A stretch of DNA of 47,102 nucleotides from an uncultured Clostridia bacterium (GTDB taxonomy: Bacteria > Bacillota > Clostridia > Oscillospirales > Ruminococcaceae). Positions 32,294 through 41,221 of this stretch are shown here, piece after piece. Each line of letters starts with the position of its first letter. Positions within the stretch are counted from its first letter, which is position 1. The position numbers and the translations under genes were made by a program. Below the pieces are notes generated by a model. It did no database searches and was not told the DNA's origin. It was given only the letters and a program-made list of their open reading frames with translations. Location: NCBI GenBank assembly GCA_947625155.1, contig CANQNG010000017.1, positions 1 to 47,102 of the forward strand, given 5' to 3'.

Positions 32294-32302
32294 TCATCCA
32301 AA

Positions 32303-32330
32303 AAAGGACGCTCCGGAAAGAGCGTCCTTT
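32303..32330. terminator. bidirectional terminator between tsaD and the kinase gene
   Basis: An 11-bp perfect stem AAAGGACGCTC / GAGCGTCCTTT with loop CGGAAA. A- and T-rich ends on both sides suit termination in both directions. Confidence 0.8.
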
Positions 32331-33691
32331 CAGTTTGCAGGCGTTTGGGGCGTTTCCGTGCCGAGCGGGAACCACAAGGTGATCTCCGTTCCCCAGTCGG
32401 GAGCGCTTTTCAGGGTGATCTCTCCGCCGTGCAGCAGCATGCCATGCTTCACGATGGAAAGCCCCAGCCCCGTGCCGCCGACTTCTTTGGAATGGCTTTT
32501 GTTCACCCGATAGAACCGTTCAAAGATCCTGCCCTGATCAGCCAACGGGATGCCGATGCCGTTGTCCTGCACCCGCACAAAAGCCATGCCGTCCTCCGTT
32601 CCGGTCGTCATGCGGACAGAGCCGCCCTCCCGGTTATATTTGATAGCATTGTCGCAGACATTGTAGACGATCTCCTCCAAAAGCCGCCGCATCCCGGAGA
32701 CCGTGACCTGTTCCCCCTCGCAGGAGAGTGCAACATCCTGCTTGGCTGCGTTCAGGGAAAGGCGGCTTGCTGCCTCCCGGCACAGCCCAAATAGTTCCAC
32801 CGATGTGCGTTCTTCCTGCTGACTGCCGTCTGCCTCCAGCCGGGACAGTTTCAGGATGTCGTTGACCAGCAGGATCAGCCGCTGTGCTTCATGGTAAATA
32901 TTGTCCGCAAAATGGGCAATATCCTTTTCCTGCACCATGCCGTCCCGCATGATCTCCGCAAAGCCGGAGATCGAGGTCAGCGGCGTTTTCAGTTCATGGG
33001 AAACATTGGCAGTAAATTCCCGCCGCATGGCATCCTGCTTTCTGTGTTCTTCTTTCAGCTCGCTCATCTGCCGGTAGATCTGCTGGTTCTGTGTCATGAT
33101 CTGCCGGACAAAGGGCTTCATTTCGTCATAAATATCTCGGTCGTCCGGATTCTCCACATCAAGGGCATTGATCGGCTTCATGATCTTCATCGAGAACTGT
33201 GCGGCGATCAGCATCGACAGCAGCACCATCAGCAGCACCAGCACCAGAAGCGGCGTTGCCATGTTCAGCAGCAGCGCCCACACCGGATCCTGCTTTATGC
33301 TGACCTGTATCACGCTCTGCCCGTTCGGGAGCTGCGCTGCATATGTAAAGCGCCTGTGCAGAGGACCTTCCCATGTTTCGCTCCTGCCTGTCCCGCCTGC
33401 CAGTGCATCCTGGAAGGCTTCGCCCGTTTCTGGTGCGCTGCCGGAAGCAAACCGCACCGTGCCGTCCTTGGCAAACACCGTGATCTCCATTTGCCCGGCA
33501 TCCGTGAACTGCCCGAGCAGCTCCGTGCCGCTCTCTTCCATCACGGAAATGAGATCTTCGGTCTGCTCCTGCACTTCACTGCGGGCTTGTTTCTCCTGAT
33601 ACCGTTCCATCACAAACAGCACCAGTCCGATCGTCAGGACGAATACCAGCATACATGCCGTAAAAATGCGCCGTGTCAGTTCATGTTTCAT
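32330..33691 (-). CDS. PhoR-like sensor histidine kinase
   Basis: A 453-aa kinase with two membrane helices (about 10-30 and 155-175) bordering a roughly 125-residue extracytoplasmic sensor. Catalytic boxes are complete: SHELKTPLTSISGFAEIM, VCDNAIKYNREGG, VQDNGIGIP and GGTGLGLSIVKHG. ATG 33691 is preferred over 33697, which is only about three bases from AGAGGTCG. It overlaps the regulator gene and pairs with it. Layout resembles PhoPR or WalKR-type systems; phosphate signalling is not demonstrated. Confidence 0.9.
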   Translation of the reverse strand: MKHELTRRIFTACMLVFVLTIGLVLFVMERYQEKQARSEVQEQTEDLISVMEESGTELLGQFTDAGQMEITVFAKDGTVRFASGSAPETGEAFQDALAGGTGRSETWEGPLHRRFTYAAQLPNGQSVIQVSIKQDPVWALLLNMATPLLVLVLLMVLLSMLIAAQFSMKIMKPINALDVENPDDRDIYDEMKPFVRQIMTQNQQIYRQMSELKEEHRKQDAMRREFTANVSHELKTPLTSISGFAEIMRDGMVQEKDIAHFADNIYHEAQRLILLVNDILKLSRLEADGSQQEERTSVELFGLCREAASRLSLNAAKQDVALSCEGEQVTVSGMRRLLEEIVYNVCDNAIKYNREGGSVRMTTGTEDGMAFVRVQDNGIGIPLADQGRIFERFYRVNKSHSKEVGGTGLGLSIVKHGMLLHGGEITLKSAPDWGTEITLWFPLGTETPQTPAN

Positions 33692-34364
33692 GTGCATCGA
33701 CCTCTAATTTATACCCGATGCCCCGGATCGTGCGGATGTATGCGCCCGCTTCTCCCAATTTCTGGCGGAGCGTCCGGATGTGAACGTCCACCGTCCGGTT
33801 CTCCCCGTCAAATGCATAGCCCCACACCTGATCGAGAAACTGTTCTCTCGTCAGCACCATATTTTCATGGCGGAGCAGAAGCAGGAGCATCTCAAATTCC
33901 TTGCGTGTGAGGATGACATTTTCGCCGTCCACCTGCACGATATGGCGTTCCGGGCTGACATACAGGCAGCCCACCCGGTAGCCGTCCGTTTCCGCATCCT
34001 GCTGGGTGCGCCGGAGCAAAGCCCGCACCCGTGCGATCAGTTCCATCATGCCGAAAGGCTTGGGCAGATAGTCGTCTGCCCCGGAATCCAGACCAATGAC
34101 CTTGTCATATTCACTGCTGCGGGCAGTGAGCATCATCACCGGGATCCGTTCCGTCCGCTTGTTCCGCCGGAGCTTTTTGAGTATCGTAAGCCCGTCCTCC
34201 TCCGGCAGCATGATGTCCAGCAAGATCAGATCCGGTAACTGCTGCTCCATTGCCTTCCAGAACAGCGACGGCTTCTCAAAGCCCTGTGCTTCCATGGAAG
34301 CACCCGACAGCGTATAGACCACTAGCTCCCGGATGCCGTTATCATCTTCCACAAAATAGATCAT
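33681..34364 (-). CDS. PhoP/PhoB-like response regulator
   Basis: A 227-aa OmpR-family regulator: receiver with YFVEDDNG, LILLDIMLPEEDG and YLPKPFG, then a winged helix with LTRKEFEMLLLLL and YIRTIRGIGYKLE. ATG 34364 follows CGGAGG; the earlier ATG at 34382 overlaps the tatD stop. It lies 17 bases after tatD and overlaps the kinase, so it is probably transcribed with both. Confidence 0.9.
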   Translation of the reverse strand: MIYFVEDDNGIRELVVYTLSGASMEAQGFEKPSLFWKAMEQQLPDLILLDIMLPEEDGLTILKKLRRNKRTERIPVMMLTARSSEYDKVIGLDSGADDYLPKPFGMMELIARVRALLRRTQQDAETDGYRVGCLYVSPERHIVQVDGENVILTRKEFEMLLLLLRHENMVLTREQFLDQVWGYAFDGENRTVDVHIRTLRQKLGEAGAYIRTIRGIGYKLEVDAHET

Positions 34365-34381
34365 ACTGTCCTCCGAAAGCA

Positions 34382-35149
34382 TTATTCTATGCCGAACAGC
34401 CGTTTCCCGTTTGCGCAGCAGGTGTCGATCAAAATCTGCGCATCCGTACCCCGGATCTCTGCCGCACGTTCTGCCACGGCTGCGATCATCCTGCTGTCAC
34501 AGCGCTGTCCCCGGTAGGGAACAGGCGCAAGGTAGGGACAGTCGGTCTCCAGCACCATCCTGTCTGCTGGAACACAGGCTGCCGCCTCCACGGCTTTCCG
34601 GGCATTCGGGAATGTCAGCACACCGCCGAAGCCCAGATACAGCCCCAGCCCTGCCGCCTCCCGTGCCGTCTCTTTCGAGCCGCCGAAGCAGTGGATGACC
34701 CCCGCCGGGCGTTCCTGCCGGAGGATCTCCATCGCATCGCCCATTGCTTCCCGGATGTGGAGCATGACCGGCAGTCCCAGTGTTTTCGCAAGCCGTATCT
34801 GCCGGATGAGGACATTTTTTTGCCGTGCCGCATCATAGCCGGGCGTATGATAGTCCAGCCCGATCTCCCCGATGGCTTTTACTTTCGGGTGTTCAGCAAG
34901 GGCGGCAAGTTCTTCCAGCCAGTTATCCTGCAGTGTATCGGCATTTTCCGGATGTATCCCGACCGCACAGTACACATGTGCAAAACGTTCTGCCAGCGCC
35001 ACGCACGCTGCCGAATCTGCCACACTGCACCCGGCAAGCATGACATGGCTCACGCCTGCTGCCGGCAGCCCGGCAAGCAGTGCATCCCGGTCAGCAGCAA
35101 AGCGTGTATCCGTATAGTGGGTGTGTGTGTCGAATATATTTGTATACAT
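34382..35149 (-). CDS. TatD family metal-dependent hydrolase
   Basis: A 255-aa TIM-barrel hydrolase. Metal ligands are visible: FDTHTHYTD, AIGEIGLDYH, LPVMLHIREA, GVIHCFGG and LETDCPYLAPVP. TatD proteins are 3'-5' DNases or deoxyribonuclease-like hydrolases, and this one has the standard length. ATG 35149 follows CGGAGTAAT, and the gene overlaps the end of the preceding LCP-like gene region. The longer frame to 35287 is out-of-phase reading of that gene. Confidence 0.9.
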   Translation of the reverse strand: MYTNIFDTHTHYTDTRFAADRDALLAGLPAAGVSHVMLAGCSVADSAACVALAERFAHVYCAVGIHPENADTLQDNWLEELAALAEHPKVKAIGEIGLDYHTPGYDAARQKNVLIRQIRLAKTLGLPVMLHIREAMGDAMEILRQERPAGVIHCFGGSKETAREAAGLGLYLGFGGVLTFPNARKAVEAAACVPADRMVLETDCPYLAPVPYRGQRCDSRMIAAVAERAAEIRGTDAQILIDTCCANGKRLFGIE

Positions 35150-35150
35150 A

Positions 35151-36071
35151 TTACTCCGAAGCCGCCTGTGTTTCCGTACTGCCGCTGTCCGCAAACAGGT
35201 CTTTGACCGAGTCCTTGAAATCCCCGTTGAGCATGAATACATCGTTCTCCTCACCGTTCTCACCGGTCGCAATGCGGAAAGAAGCAATGTTGCTGCCGTA
35301 GGTGTACATGTATTTCAGGGCGCTTTTCTTATCATTGTAATCAAGGGACGTGATGTCAGTCTCCATCATGTTGATGAGTGTCTTGAAATTGTTGTCCATG
35401 GAGTCGATGATGCGCTTATAGCCGTCCTGTTCGGATTCCAGACCTGCCTGATCGACCATCTCGGTAATGATGTCTGCGACCATGGGGCTGCGCTCGATCT
35501 CCCCCTGTTCAAACAGAGGGTAGGTGATAAGTTTCTCCATCTGTCCGGGGCCAAGATACTGCGCATCCGAACTGTCGGTAAAGCCGACCGTTCCTGCGGG
35601 GACCTGATAATACACACCGCCAAAGATATTGCAGATCTTCTGGAACGCTGCCGAATCCAGTATGATATAGCGGTCAGTGGAAATGCCTGCCTCGCTCTCA
35701 ATGGCTGCCTCAGCTGCTTGGATACCGCCGTTTTCGTAAAAGCCTGCCAGCGTGTCCTGCCTGCCGTTCACAACGGACAGCATGTTGGACGGGAAGCAGA
35801 TGAACACCATCTTCTTGTCCGCCGGCATGACCCTTGCCGTCAGGAATGTCAGCGGTTCGTTGTCTGCCGGTTCGTCCAGCACGAACAGCAATGTCATGTT
35901 GTCTGCTGCGGTCGGCTTCTTGACAGTGCTGTTCCATTCGATGACATTGATGTCATTGATCCCCAGATTGCGGAAAATGAACATTGCCACCCCGCCGATG
36001 AGCAGGATGCCGACCAGCAGCGTGATCAGGAACGGGATCGCCACATGTCCTTTTTTCTTTCTTTTTGCCAT
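35151..36071 (-). CDS. divergent LCP-like (LytR-CpsA-Psr) membrane protein
   Basis: A 306-aa protein. A basic start (MAKRKKKGH) leads into one membrane helix (PFLITLLVGILLIGGVAMF), with the rest outside the cell. The outer domain follows the LCP order: MTLLFVLDEPADN, MVFICFPSNM, a FYENGGIQAAEAAIESEAGI segment, and ICNIFGGVYYQVPAG. The catalytic Arg/Asp residues of LCP ligases (usual IPRD) are replaced by FPSN. LCP enzymes attach teichoic acid or polysaccharide to peptidoglycan; this one may have lost that activity. AAAGGAGGAAGATC precedes ATG 36071. It heads the operon with tatD and the two-component pair. Confidence 0.7.
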   Translation of the reverse strand: MAKRKKKGHVAIPFLITLLVGILLIGGVAMFIFRNLGINDINVIEWNSTVKKPTAADNMTLLFVLDEPADNEPLTFLTARVMPADKKMVFICFPSNMLSVVNGRQDTLAGFYENGGIQAAEAAIESEAGISTDRYIILDSAAFQKICNIFGGVYYQVPAGTVGFTDSSDAQYLGPGQMEKLITYPLFEQGEIERSPMVADIITEMVDQAGLESEQDGYKRIIDSMDNNFKTLINMMETDITSLDYNDKKSALKYMYTYGSNIASFRIATGENGEENDVFMLNGDFKDSVKDLFADSGSTETQAASE

Positions 36072-36175
36072 GATCTTCCTCCTTTTCGGGCAGTGCCGGA
36101 TGCTGCCGTCATGCCCTGATGAAAACAAAGTGCAGTATAGGTTTTTCTTTTTCTGCGAAAGTTCAAATTCCCCAC

Positions 36176-36204
36176 TTGCTTTTTTTGCAAGGAAGTGGTA
36201 TAAT
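36176..36204 (+). promoter_or_regulatory. promoter-like sequence without a + strand gene
   Basis: TTGCTT (36176-36181), a 17-base spacer and TATAAT (36199-36204). Transcription would run antisense into the SLOG gene; the next + strand gene is alr, 800 bases on. Confidence 0.4.
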
Positions 36205-36228
36205 AGAATGAGTGCAGTGTGGAACAGC

Positions 36229-36813
36229 TCAGAAACCGATGCGCTCCACCTGCCAGTCTGACGGTTCCGGCAGCCCCCCGCCCGGCGGGATGGGAGAGAT
36301 CCGGCAGCCTGCCAGCCCCTGCTTTATCCCATGCCGAAAGGTGAACAGAGAACCGGAACTGTCTCCGGAGCAGACGGCAAGCACAGCCATACAGTGGTCT
36401 ACCATAAAGCTGTTGCGCCGCAGGAATGCCCCCCGCATCCAGCTTTTCTGCGGCAGTACCACCAGTCTGTCCACATTCTGCTGCATGATGTGCAGCCGTT
36501 CCAGATCGTAGCCTGCTTTCCGGAAGAATGCTTCGTAATCCTCCGATGGCTGGACACCGATCACATACAGTTCCGGGTTCGTTTCCCGCAGCCGGAACAG
36601 ATATTCCGCTGCATAGAAGTCGATCCCGTCCGCAAGCCCGTCAAAAAAATGCGTATATCCCTGTTTAACTGCATATTCTAAATAGTAGTACAGTGTTTTC
36701 TTGAGGCATTCCAGTTTTTTCCCGCCGGGCAGCTTTTCCGGACGGTGACCGGTAATGCACAGCGCATTCAGCCGTGAAATGTCCCTGAGAAGACCATGCT
36801 GTTCTTCAAACAT
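36229..36813 (-). CDS. SLOG-family protein (DUF1273/YpsA-like)
   Basis: A 194-aa protein with the DUF1273 hallmark CITGHRPEKLPGG, the YTHFFDGLADGIDFYAAE segment and a Rossmann-like fold with a C-terminal FTFRHGIKQG. SLOG proteins are thought to bind nucleotides or nucleotide-derived ligands; YpsA affects cell division in Firmicutes. ATG 36813 follows GGAGGG. It has its own promoter 40 bases upstream. Confidence 0.85.
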   Translation of the reverse strand: MFEEQHGLLRDISRLNALCITGHRPEKLPGGKKLECLKKTLYYYLEYAVKQGYTHFFDGLADGIDFYAAEYLFRLRETNPELYVIGVQPSEDYEAFFRKAGYDLERLHIMQQNVDRLVVLPQKSWMRGAFLRRNSFMVDHCMAVLAVCSGDSSGSLFTFRHGIKQGLAGCRISPIPPGGGLPEPSDWQVERIGF

Positions 36814-36849
36814 TGCTCCATCCCTCCAAAGCATAGCAGTCACTCTTTC

Positions 36850-36878
36850 ATTATACCACACCTGCCGCAAGATCACAA
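36850..36878 (-). promoter_or_regulatory. promoter of the SLOG gene
   Basis: TTGTGA (36873-36878), a 17-base spacer and TATAAT (36850-36855) on the - strand. Confidence 0.7.
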
Positions 36879-37003
36879 GGGGCAGATCCGATTTTTTGGA
36901 AATTTTTTTTGATATTTTTCCTATTTGATACCAAATTTTCATTTTTTCGGTAGAATGGGAACGAATACAGCCATTTTAAGTCAGTCAGAAAGAAGGAACT
37001 TTC

Positions 37004-38173
37004 ATGCAGTATCGTCAGCGTGCATGGGCAGAGATCTCACTGGATGCCCTTTCCCACAATGCCGCCCTCATCCGCAGGCAGCTCCCGGAGCAGATCGGAT
37101 CTTGTGCCGTCGTCAAGGCGGATGCCTACGGTCACGGTGAGGAACAGGTCTGCCGCCGGCTTTATGCGGACGGCATACGGTCCTATGCCGTTTCCAGCTT
37201 TGAGGAGGCAGTGCGGGTCAGAAAATGGTGTCCGGAGGGGGATATTCTGATCTTAGGCTACACATCGCCGGAATGTGCCCCCATGCTTGCAGAATGCGGC
37301 ATCATCCAGACCATTGTGTCCGGCGAATATGCAAGGGCGCTGTCGTCCTTTGCGCAGCCGGGTGCGCCCGTACGCTGCCATATCAAGCTCGATACGGGCA
37401 TGGGGCGCATCGGCGTACAGACACAGGAACGTGCCGCCTGCTACTGGGAACTGGAGAATATTTTGGAGCTGTCCGGCTTGCAGGTCGAGGGACTGTTCAC
37501 GCACTTTGCCGCAGCCGATGAGGATGATGAGGAGAGCATCGCCTACACCGAACAGCAGGCAGAGACGATCCTCCACATTGCTGCCAAGCTCCGCAGCAAA
37601 GGCGTGGACCTGAAACACGTCCACTGCATGAACAGTGCAGCTGTCTGCTATCACCCGCAGCCGGAGACCACACTGGCAAGGGTCGGCATCATCCTCTACG
37701 GGCTGAAGCCGAATGCGGCACTGCCCGCCTTGGAGGGCTTGCAGCCAGTGCTTTCGCTCCGGTCGAGGATCAGTCACATCAAGACCGTCCCGGCAGGCAC
37801 GTGCATCAGCTACGGACGTACCTACACAACGCAGGAGTCCCGGCAGATCGCTACCGTGACCATCGGCTATGCGGACGGCTACAGCCGGCTGCTTTCCAAC
37901 AAGGGAGAGGTGCTGGTCGGCGGCGTGCGCTGTCCGGTGCGGGGCAGGGTCTGTATGGATCAGCTCATGATCGACATTACCGATGCGCCCATGCCGGAAG
38001 TCGGTGACGTGGTGACACTCATCGGCACGGACGGAAACGAATGCATCACTGCCGACGATCTGGCAGGCATGTATGGAACGATCGGCTATGAGGTCGTGTG
38101 CGGCATTTCCAAGCGTGTACCCCGTATCTATCTCGAAAACGGACGGCTGGTGCATGAAGACCGTTTATTTTAG
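37004..38173 (+). CDS. alr: alanine racemase
   Basis: A 389-aa PLP enzyme making D-alanine for peptidoglycan. AVVKADAYGHG carries the PLP lysine near residue 38; HIKLDTGMGRIGV and HCMNSAAVCYHP line the active site; ISYGRTYTT holds the catalytic tyrosine and GRVCMDQLMIDIT the C-terminal domain. Length is standard. GAAGGAAC precedes the ATG. The 190-base upstream gap is AT-rich; a clear sigma-A promoter for alr was not found. Confidence 0.95.
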   Translation: MQYRQRAWAEISLDALSHNAALIRRQLPEQIGSCAVVKADAYGHGEEQVCRRLYADGIRSYAVSSFEEAVRVRKWCPEGDILILGYTSPECAPMLAECGIIQTIVSGEYARALSSFAQPGAPVRCHIKLDTGMGRIGVQTQERAACYWELENILELSGLQVEGLFTHFAAADEDDEESIAYTEQQAETILHIAAKLRSKGVDLKHVHCMNSAAVCYHPQPETTLARVGIILYGLKPNAALPALEGLQPVLSLRSRISHIKTVPAGTCISYGRTYTTQESRQIATVTIGYADGYSRLLSNKGEVLVGGVRCPVRGRVCMDQLMIDITDAPMPEVGDVVTLIGTDGNECITADDLAGMYGTIGYEVVCGISKRVPRIYLENGRLVHEDRLF

Positions 38174-38263
38174 TTTTTTGTAACGGATCGGCAGTCCAGG
38201 GTACTAAATACATAGACAGAGAATAGCACTGCACGCTGCAGCGTTTGGTATTGGAGGAATTAC

Positions 38264-41197
38264 ATGAATATCTATGCTTTGGGGATCGACGTAGGGTCTA
38301 CCACCGTCAAGACGGTGGTGTGCGATGAAAAGGGAACTGTCCTGCATTCCGCCTACGAACGGCATTTTTCAAAGGTAAAGGAAACCGTTTCCGCACAGTT
38401 GGAGATCATTGCCGGGAAGTTTCCGGAGGCGCAGTTCCGTTCTGCCATGACAGGTTCGGCAGGGCTGGGGCTTGCCAATGCAGCCGGGATCTCCTTTGTA
38501 CAGGAAGTACACGCAGCATTCCTTGCCGTGAAAATGCTCTATCCAAAGACAGATACCGTCATCGAGCTTGGCGGTGAGGATGCGAAGATCATCTTCCTGA
38601 CCGGCGGCGTGGAACAGCGCATGAACGGCTCTTGTGCAGGCGGAACGGGCGCATTCATCGACCAGATGGCAACGCTGCTCGGCATCACCGTGCAGGAACT
38701 GGATGCGGCAGCGCTCCGGGCGAAGCGGACGTACCCCATCGCTTCCCGGTGCGGCGTGTTCGCCAAGTCCGACATCCAGCCTCTCCTGAATCAGGGTGCA
38801 GCCCGTGAGGATGTGGCTGCCAGTATCTTCCGGGCAGTGGTAGATCAGACAGTCGCCGGTCTGGCACAGGGCAGGGAGATCAAGGGCAATGTGCTTTTTC
38901 TCGGCGGTCCGCTGTACTTCCTGAAAGGCTTACGCAAGGCATTTGTTGGCACGCTCGGATTGACCGAAGAACAGGCAGCTTTCCCCGAACAGGCACCGGT
39001 ATTCGTGGCACTGGGCAGCGCCCTCTATGCCGATCAGAGCAAGGATCAGCCGAAAACGGCTGCCATGCTTCTGGAAAAGATACGGAACGCCCATGCCGCT
39101 TCGGATGTGCTCACCGGCGATGTGCTCTTTCAATCCAAAGAGGAATATGCCGAATTTGTCGAACGCCACAAGCAGTGCGACCTTGCCTATGCGGACCTCA
39201 AACAATATGAGGGGGATGCCTACCTCGGCATCGATTCCGGCTCGACCACGACGAAACTCGTTCTGATCACGGAGGACGGGCGGCTGCTGTACAGCCATTA
39301 TGCTTCTAACGAGGGACAGCCCCTCGACCGCATTGCTGCCAAGCTGAAGCAGATCTACGCCGACAAGAACCCGAAGCTGAACATCCGGGCAAGTGCCGTC
39401 ACCGGCTATGGGGAAGATCTCATCCGGGCAGGGCTTTCGGTGGACTATGGCATCGTGGAAACGGTCGCCCATTTCAAGGCAGCTTCTTTCTTCTGTCCGG
39501 ATGTGGATTTCATCATCGACATCGGCGGACAGGACATCAAGTGCTTCAAGATCAAGAACGGTGCGATCGACAGCATCATGCTCAATGAAGCCTGTTCTTC
39601 CGGGTGCGGCTCGTTCATCCAGACCTTTGCCATGGCAATGGGCTATGACATTGCGGAATTCTCGCAGATGGGACTGTTTGCCAAGCATCCCGTGGAACTT
39701 GGTTCCCGCTGCACTGTGTTCATGAACAGCTCCGTCAAGCAGGCACAGAAAGACGGTGCAACGGTGGAGGACATCTCCGCCGGGCTTTCCTCGTCCATCA
39801 TCAAGAATGCCATTTACAAGGTCATCCGGGCACGCAGCGTGGACGAACTGGGGAAGAATATTGTCGTTCAGGGCGGAACTTTCCTGAACGATGCCGTTTT
39901 GCGCTGCTTTGAGCGTGAGATCGGGCGGCGTGTCATCCGCCCGGCGATCTCCGGGCTGATGGGGGCGTTCGGGGCGGCACTGTACGCCAAGGAACAGGCT
40001 GCACTCACGGATGCACCGAGTACGCTGATCTCACCGGAAGCCCTGAAACAGTTCTCCTATACGTCCCAGAACGTCCGCTGCGGCGGCTGCACGGCGAATT
40101 GCTCTCTGAACGTGATCAAATTCTCAGACGGCGGACGGTTCGTCTCCGGAAACCGCTGCGAAAAGGGCGCAGGTGTCAAGCGTGACACCGAAGTCCCCGA
40201 CCTTTACACCTACAAATATGACAGCCTCATGGTACTTGCCAAAGAACAGCCCGCCCGCAGCCGGGCGACAGTCGGTCTGCCGATGGTACTCAGCTTCTAC
40301 GAACAGATGCCGTTTTGGCATACCCTGTTCACCAAGCTCGGTTTCCGTGTGGAGATCTCAGGCGAGAGCGACCGGAAGGTCTACTTCAAGGGGCAGCACA
40401 CCATTCCGTCTGATACGGTATGCTATCCGGCAAAGTTAGCACACGGACACGTTGAGACGCTGCTCGAAAAGGGCGTGGACTTCATCTTCTGGCCGTGCAT
40501 GAGCTATAATTTGCAGGAGGCAGACACCAATAACCACTTCAACTGCCCGGTCGTTGCCTACTATCCGGAGCTGATGCGGGCAAACCACAGCGGCTTGAAC
40601 GCAGACAATTTCTGCTATCCCTATCTTGACCTCAACAACCGGAAGAACGTCATCCAAGTCATGAAAAAGACCCTCCGGAAGTACAACATCGGCGGAGAGA
40701 TCGCCGGAGCTGTGGATGCTGCTTATCAGGCATTTGCCGATTTCCGGAAAGACATTGCCCAGAAAGCGCAGGAAGTCATCGCACAGGCAAGGGCGCAGGG
40801 GCGGAAGATCATCGTCCTTGCGGGCAGACCGTATCACCTTGACAAGGAGATCAACCACGGTATCCACAAACTCATCACCAGTCTTGGGCTGGCGGTGGTG
40901 ACGGAGGAGAGCGTTGCGCCCCTCGGCGAGATGCCCCACCTGCACGTCCTCAACCAGTGGACATATCACAGCCGTCTGTACCGGGCTGCCCAGTATGTCA
41001 CCACACAGCCGGATATGCAGCTTGTGCAGCTCGTTTCGTTCGGGTGCGGCATCGATGCGATCACGACTGACGAGGTGCGCAGCATCCTCGAATCCCACGG
41101 AAAGCTCTACACGCAGTTGAAAATTGACGAGATCAATAACTTAGGCGCTGCCAAGATCCGCCTGAGAAGCCTGCTGGCGGCGATGAACAGTCAGTAA
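38264..41197 (+). CDS. acyl-CoA dehydratase activase-like protein (two ATPase domains plus DUF2229)
   Basis: A 977-aa protein. Two BadF/HgdC-type ATPase domains lie in tandem: GIDVGSTTVKTVV and ELGGEDAKII (first), then GIDSGSTTTKLVL and DIGGQDIKCF (second). Each has a cysteine-containing loop (NGSCAGGTGAFI, EACSSGCGSFI) that would hold a shared [4Fe-4S] cluster. The last third is DUF2229-like with CGGCTANCSLNV and CYPAKLAHGHV. HgdC-type activators pass electrons to 2-hydroxyacyl-CoA dehydratases at ATP cost. In many clostridia this protein and the next are one chain of about 1,400 residues; here they are two genes 24 bases apart. GGAGGAATTAC precedes the ATG. The true substrate is unknown. 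Confidence 0.85.
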   Translation: MNIYALGIDVGSTTVKTVVCDEKGTVLHSAYERHFSKVKETVSAQLEIIAGKFPEAQFRSAMTGSAGLGLANAAGISFVQEVHAAFLAVKMLYPKTDTVIELGGEDAKIIFLTGGVEQRMNGSCAGGTGAFIDQMATLLGITVQELDAAALRAKRTYPIASRCGVFAKSDIQPLLNQGAAREDVAASIFRAVVDQTVAGLAQGREIKGNVLFLGGPLYFLKGLRKAFVGTLGLTEEQAAFPEQAPVFVALGSALYADQSKDQPKTAAMLLEKIRNAHAASDVLTGDVLFQSKEEYAEFVERHKQCDLAYADLKQYEGDAYLGIDSGSTTTKLVLITEDGRLLYSHYASNEGQPLDRIAAKLKQIYADKNPKLNIRASAVTGYGEDLIRAGLSVDYGIVETVAHFKAASFFCPDVDFIIDIGGQDIKCFKIKNGAIDSIMLNEACSSGCGSFIQTFAMAMGYDIAEFSQMGLFAKHPVELGSRCTVFMNSSVKQAQKDGATVEDISAGLSSSIIKNAIYKVIRARSVDELGKNIVVQGGTFLNDAVLRCFEREIGRRVIRPAISGLMGAFGAALYAKEQAALTDAPSTLISPEALKQFSYTSQNVRCGGCTANCSLNVIKFSDGGRFVSGNRCEKGAGVKRDTEVPDLYTYKYDSLMVLAKEQPARSRATVGLPMVLSFYEQMPFWHTLFTKLGFRVEISGESDRKVYFKGQHTIPSDTVCYPAKLAHGHVETLLEKGVDFIFWPCMSYNLQEADTNNHFNCPVVAYYPELMRANHSGLNADNFCYPYLDLNNRKNVIQVMKKTLRKYNIGGEIAGAVDAAYQAFADFRKDIAQKAQEVIAQARAQGRKIIVLAGRPYHLDKEINHGIHKLITSLGLAVVTEESVAPLGEMPHLHVLNQWTYHSRLYRAAQYVTTQPDMQLVQLVSFGCGIDAITTDEVRSILESHGKLYTQLKIDEINNLGAAKIRLRSLLAAMNSQ

Positions 41198-41221
41198 ATT
41201 TCGCAGAAAGGAGTACCTGTC

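Noticed and set aside
36925-36956. Promoter for alr (TTGATA ... TAGAAT)
   Set aside because: The spacer is 20 bases, outside the usual range, so I did not list it.
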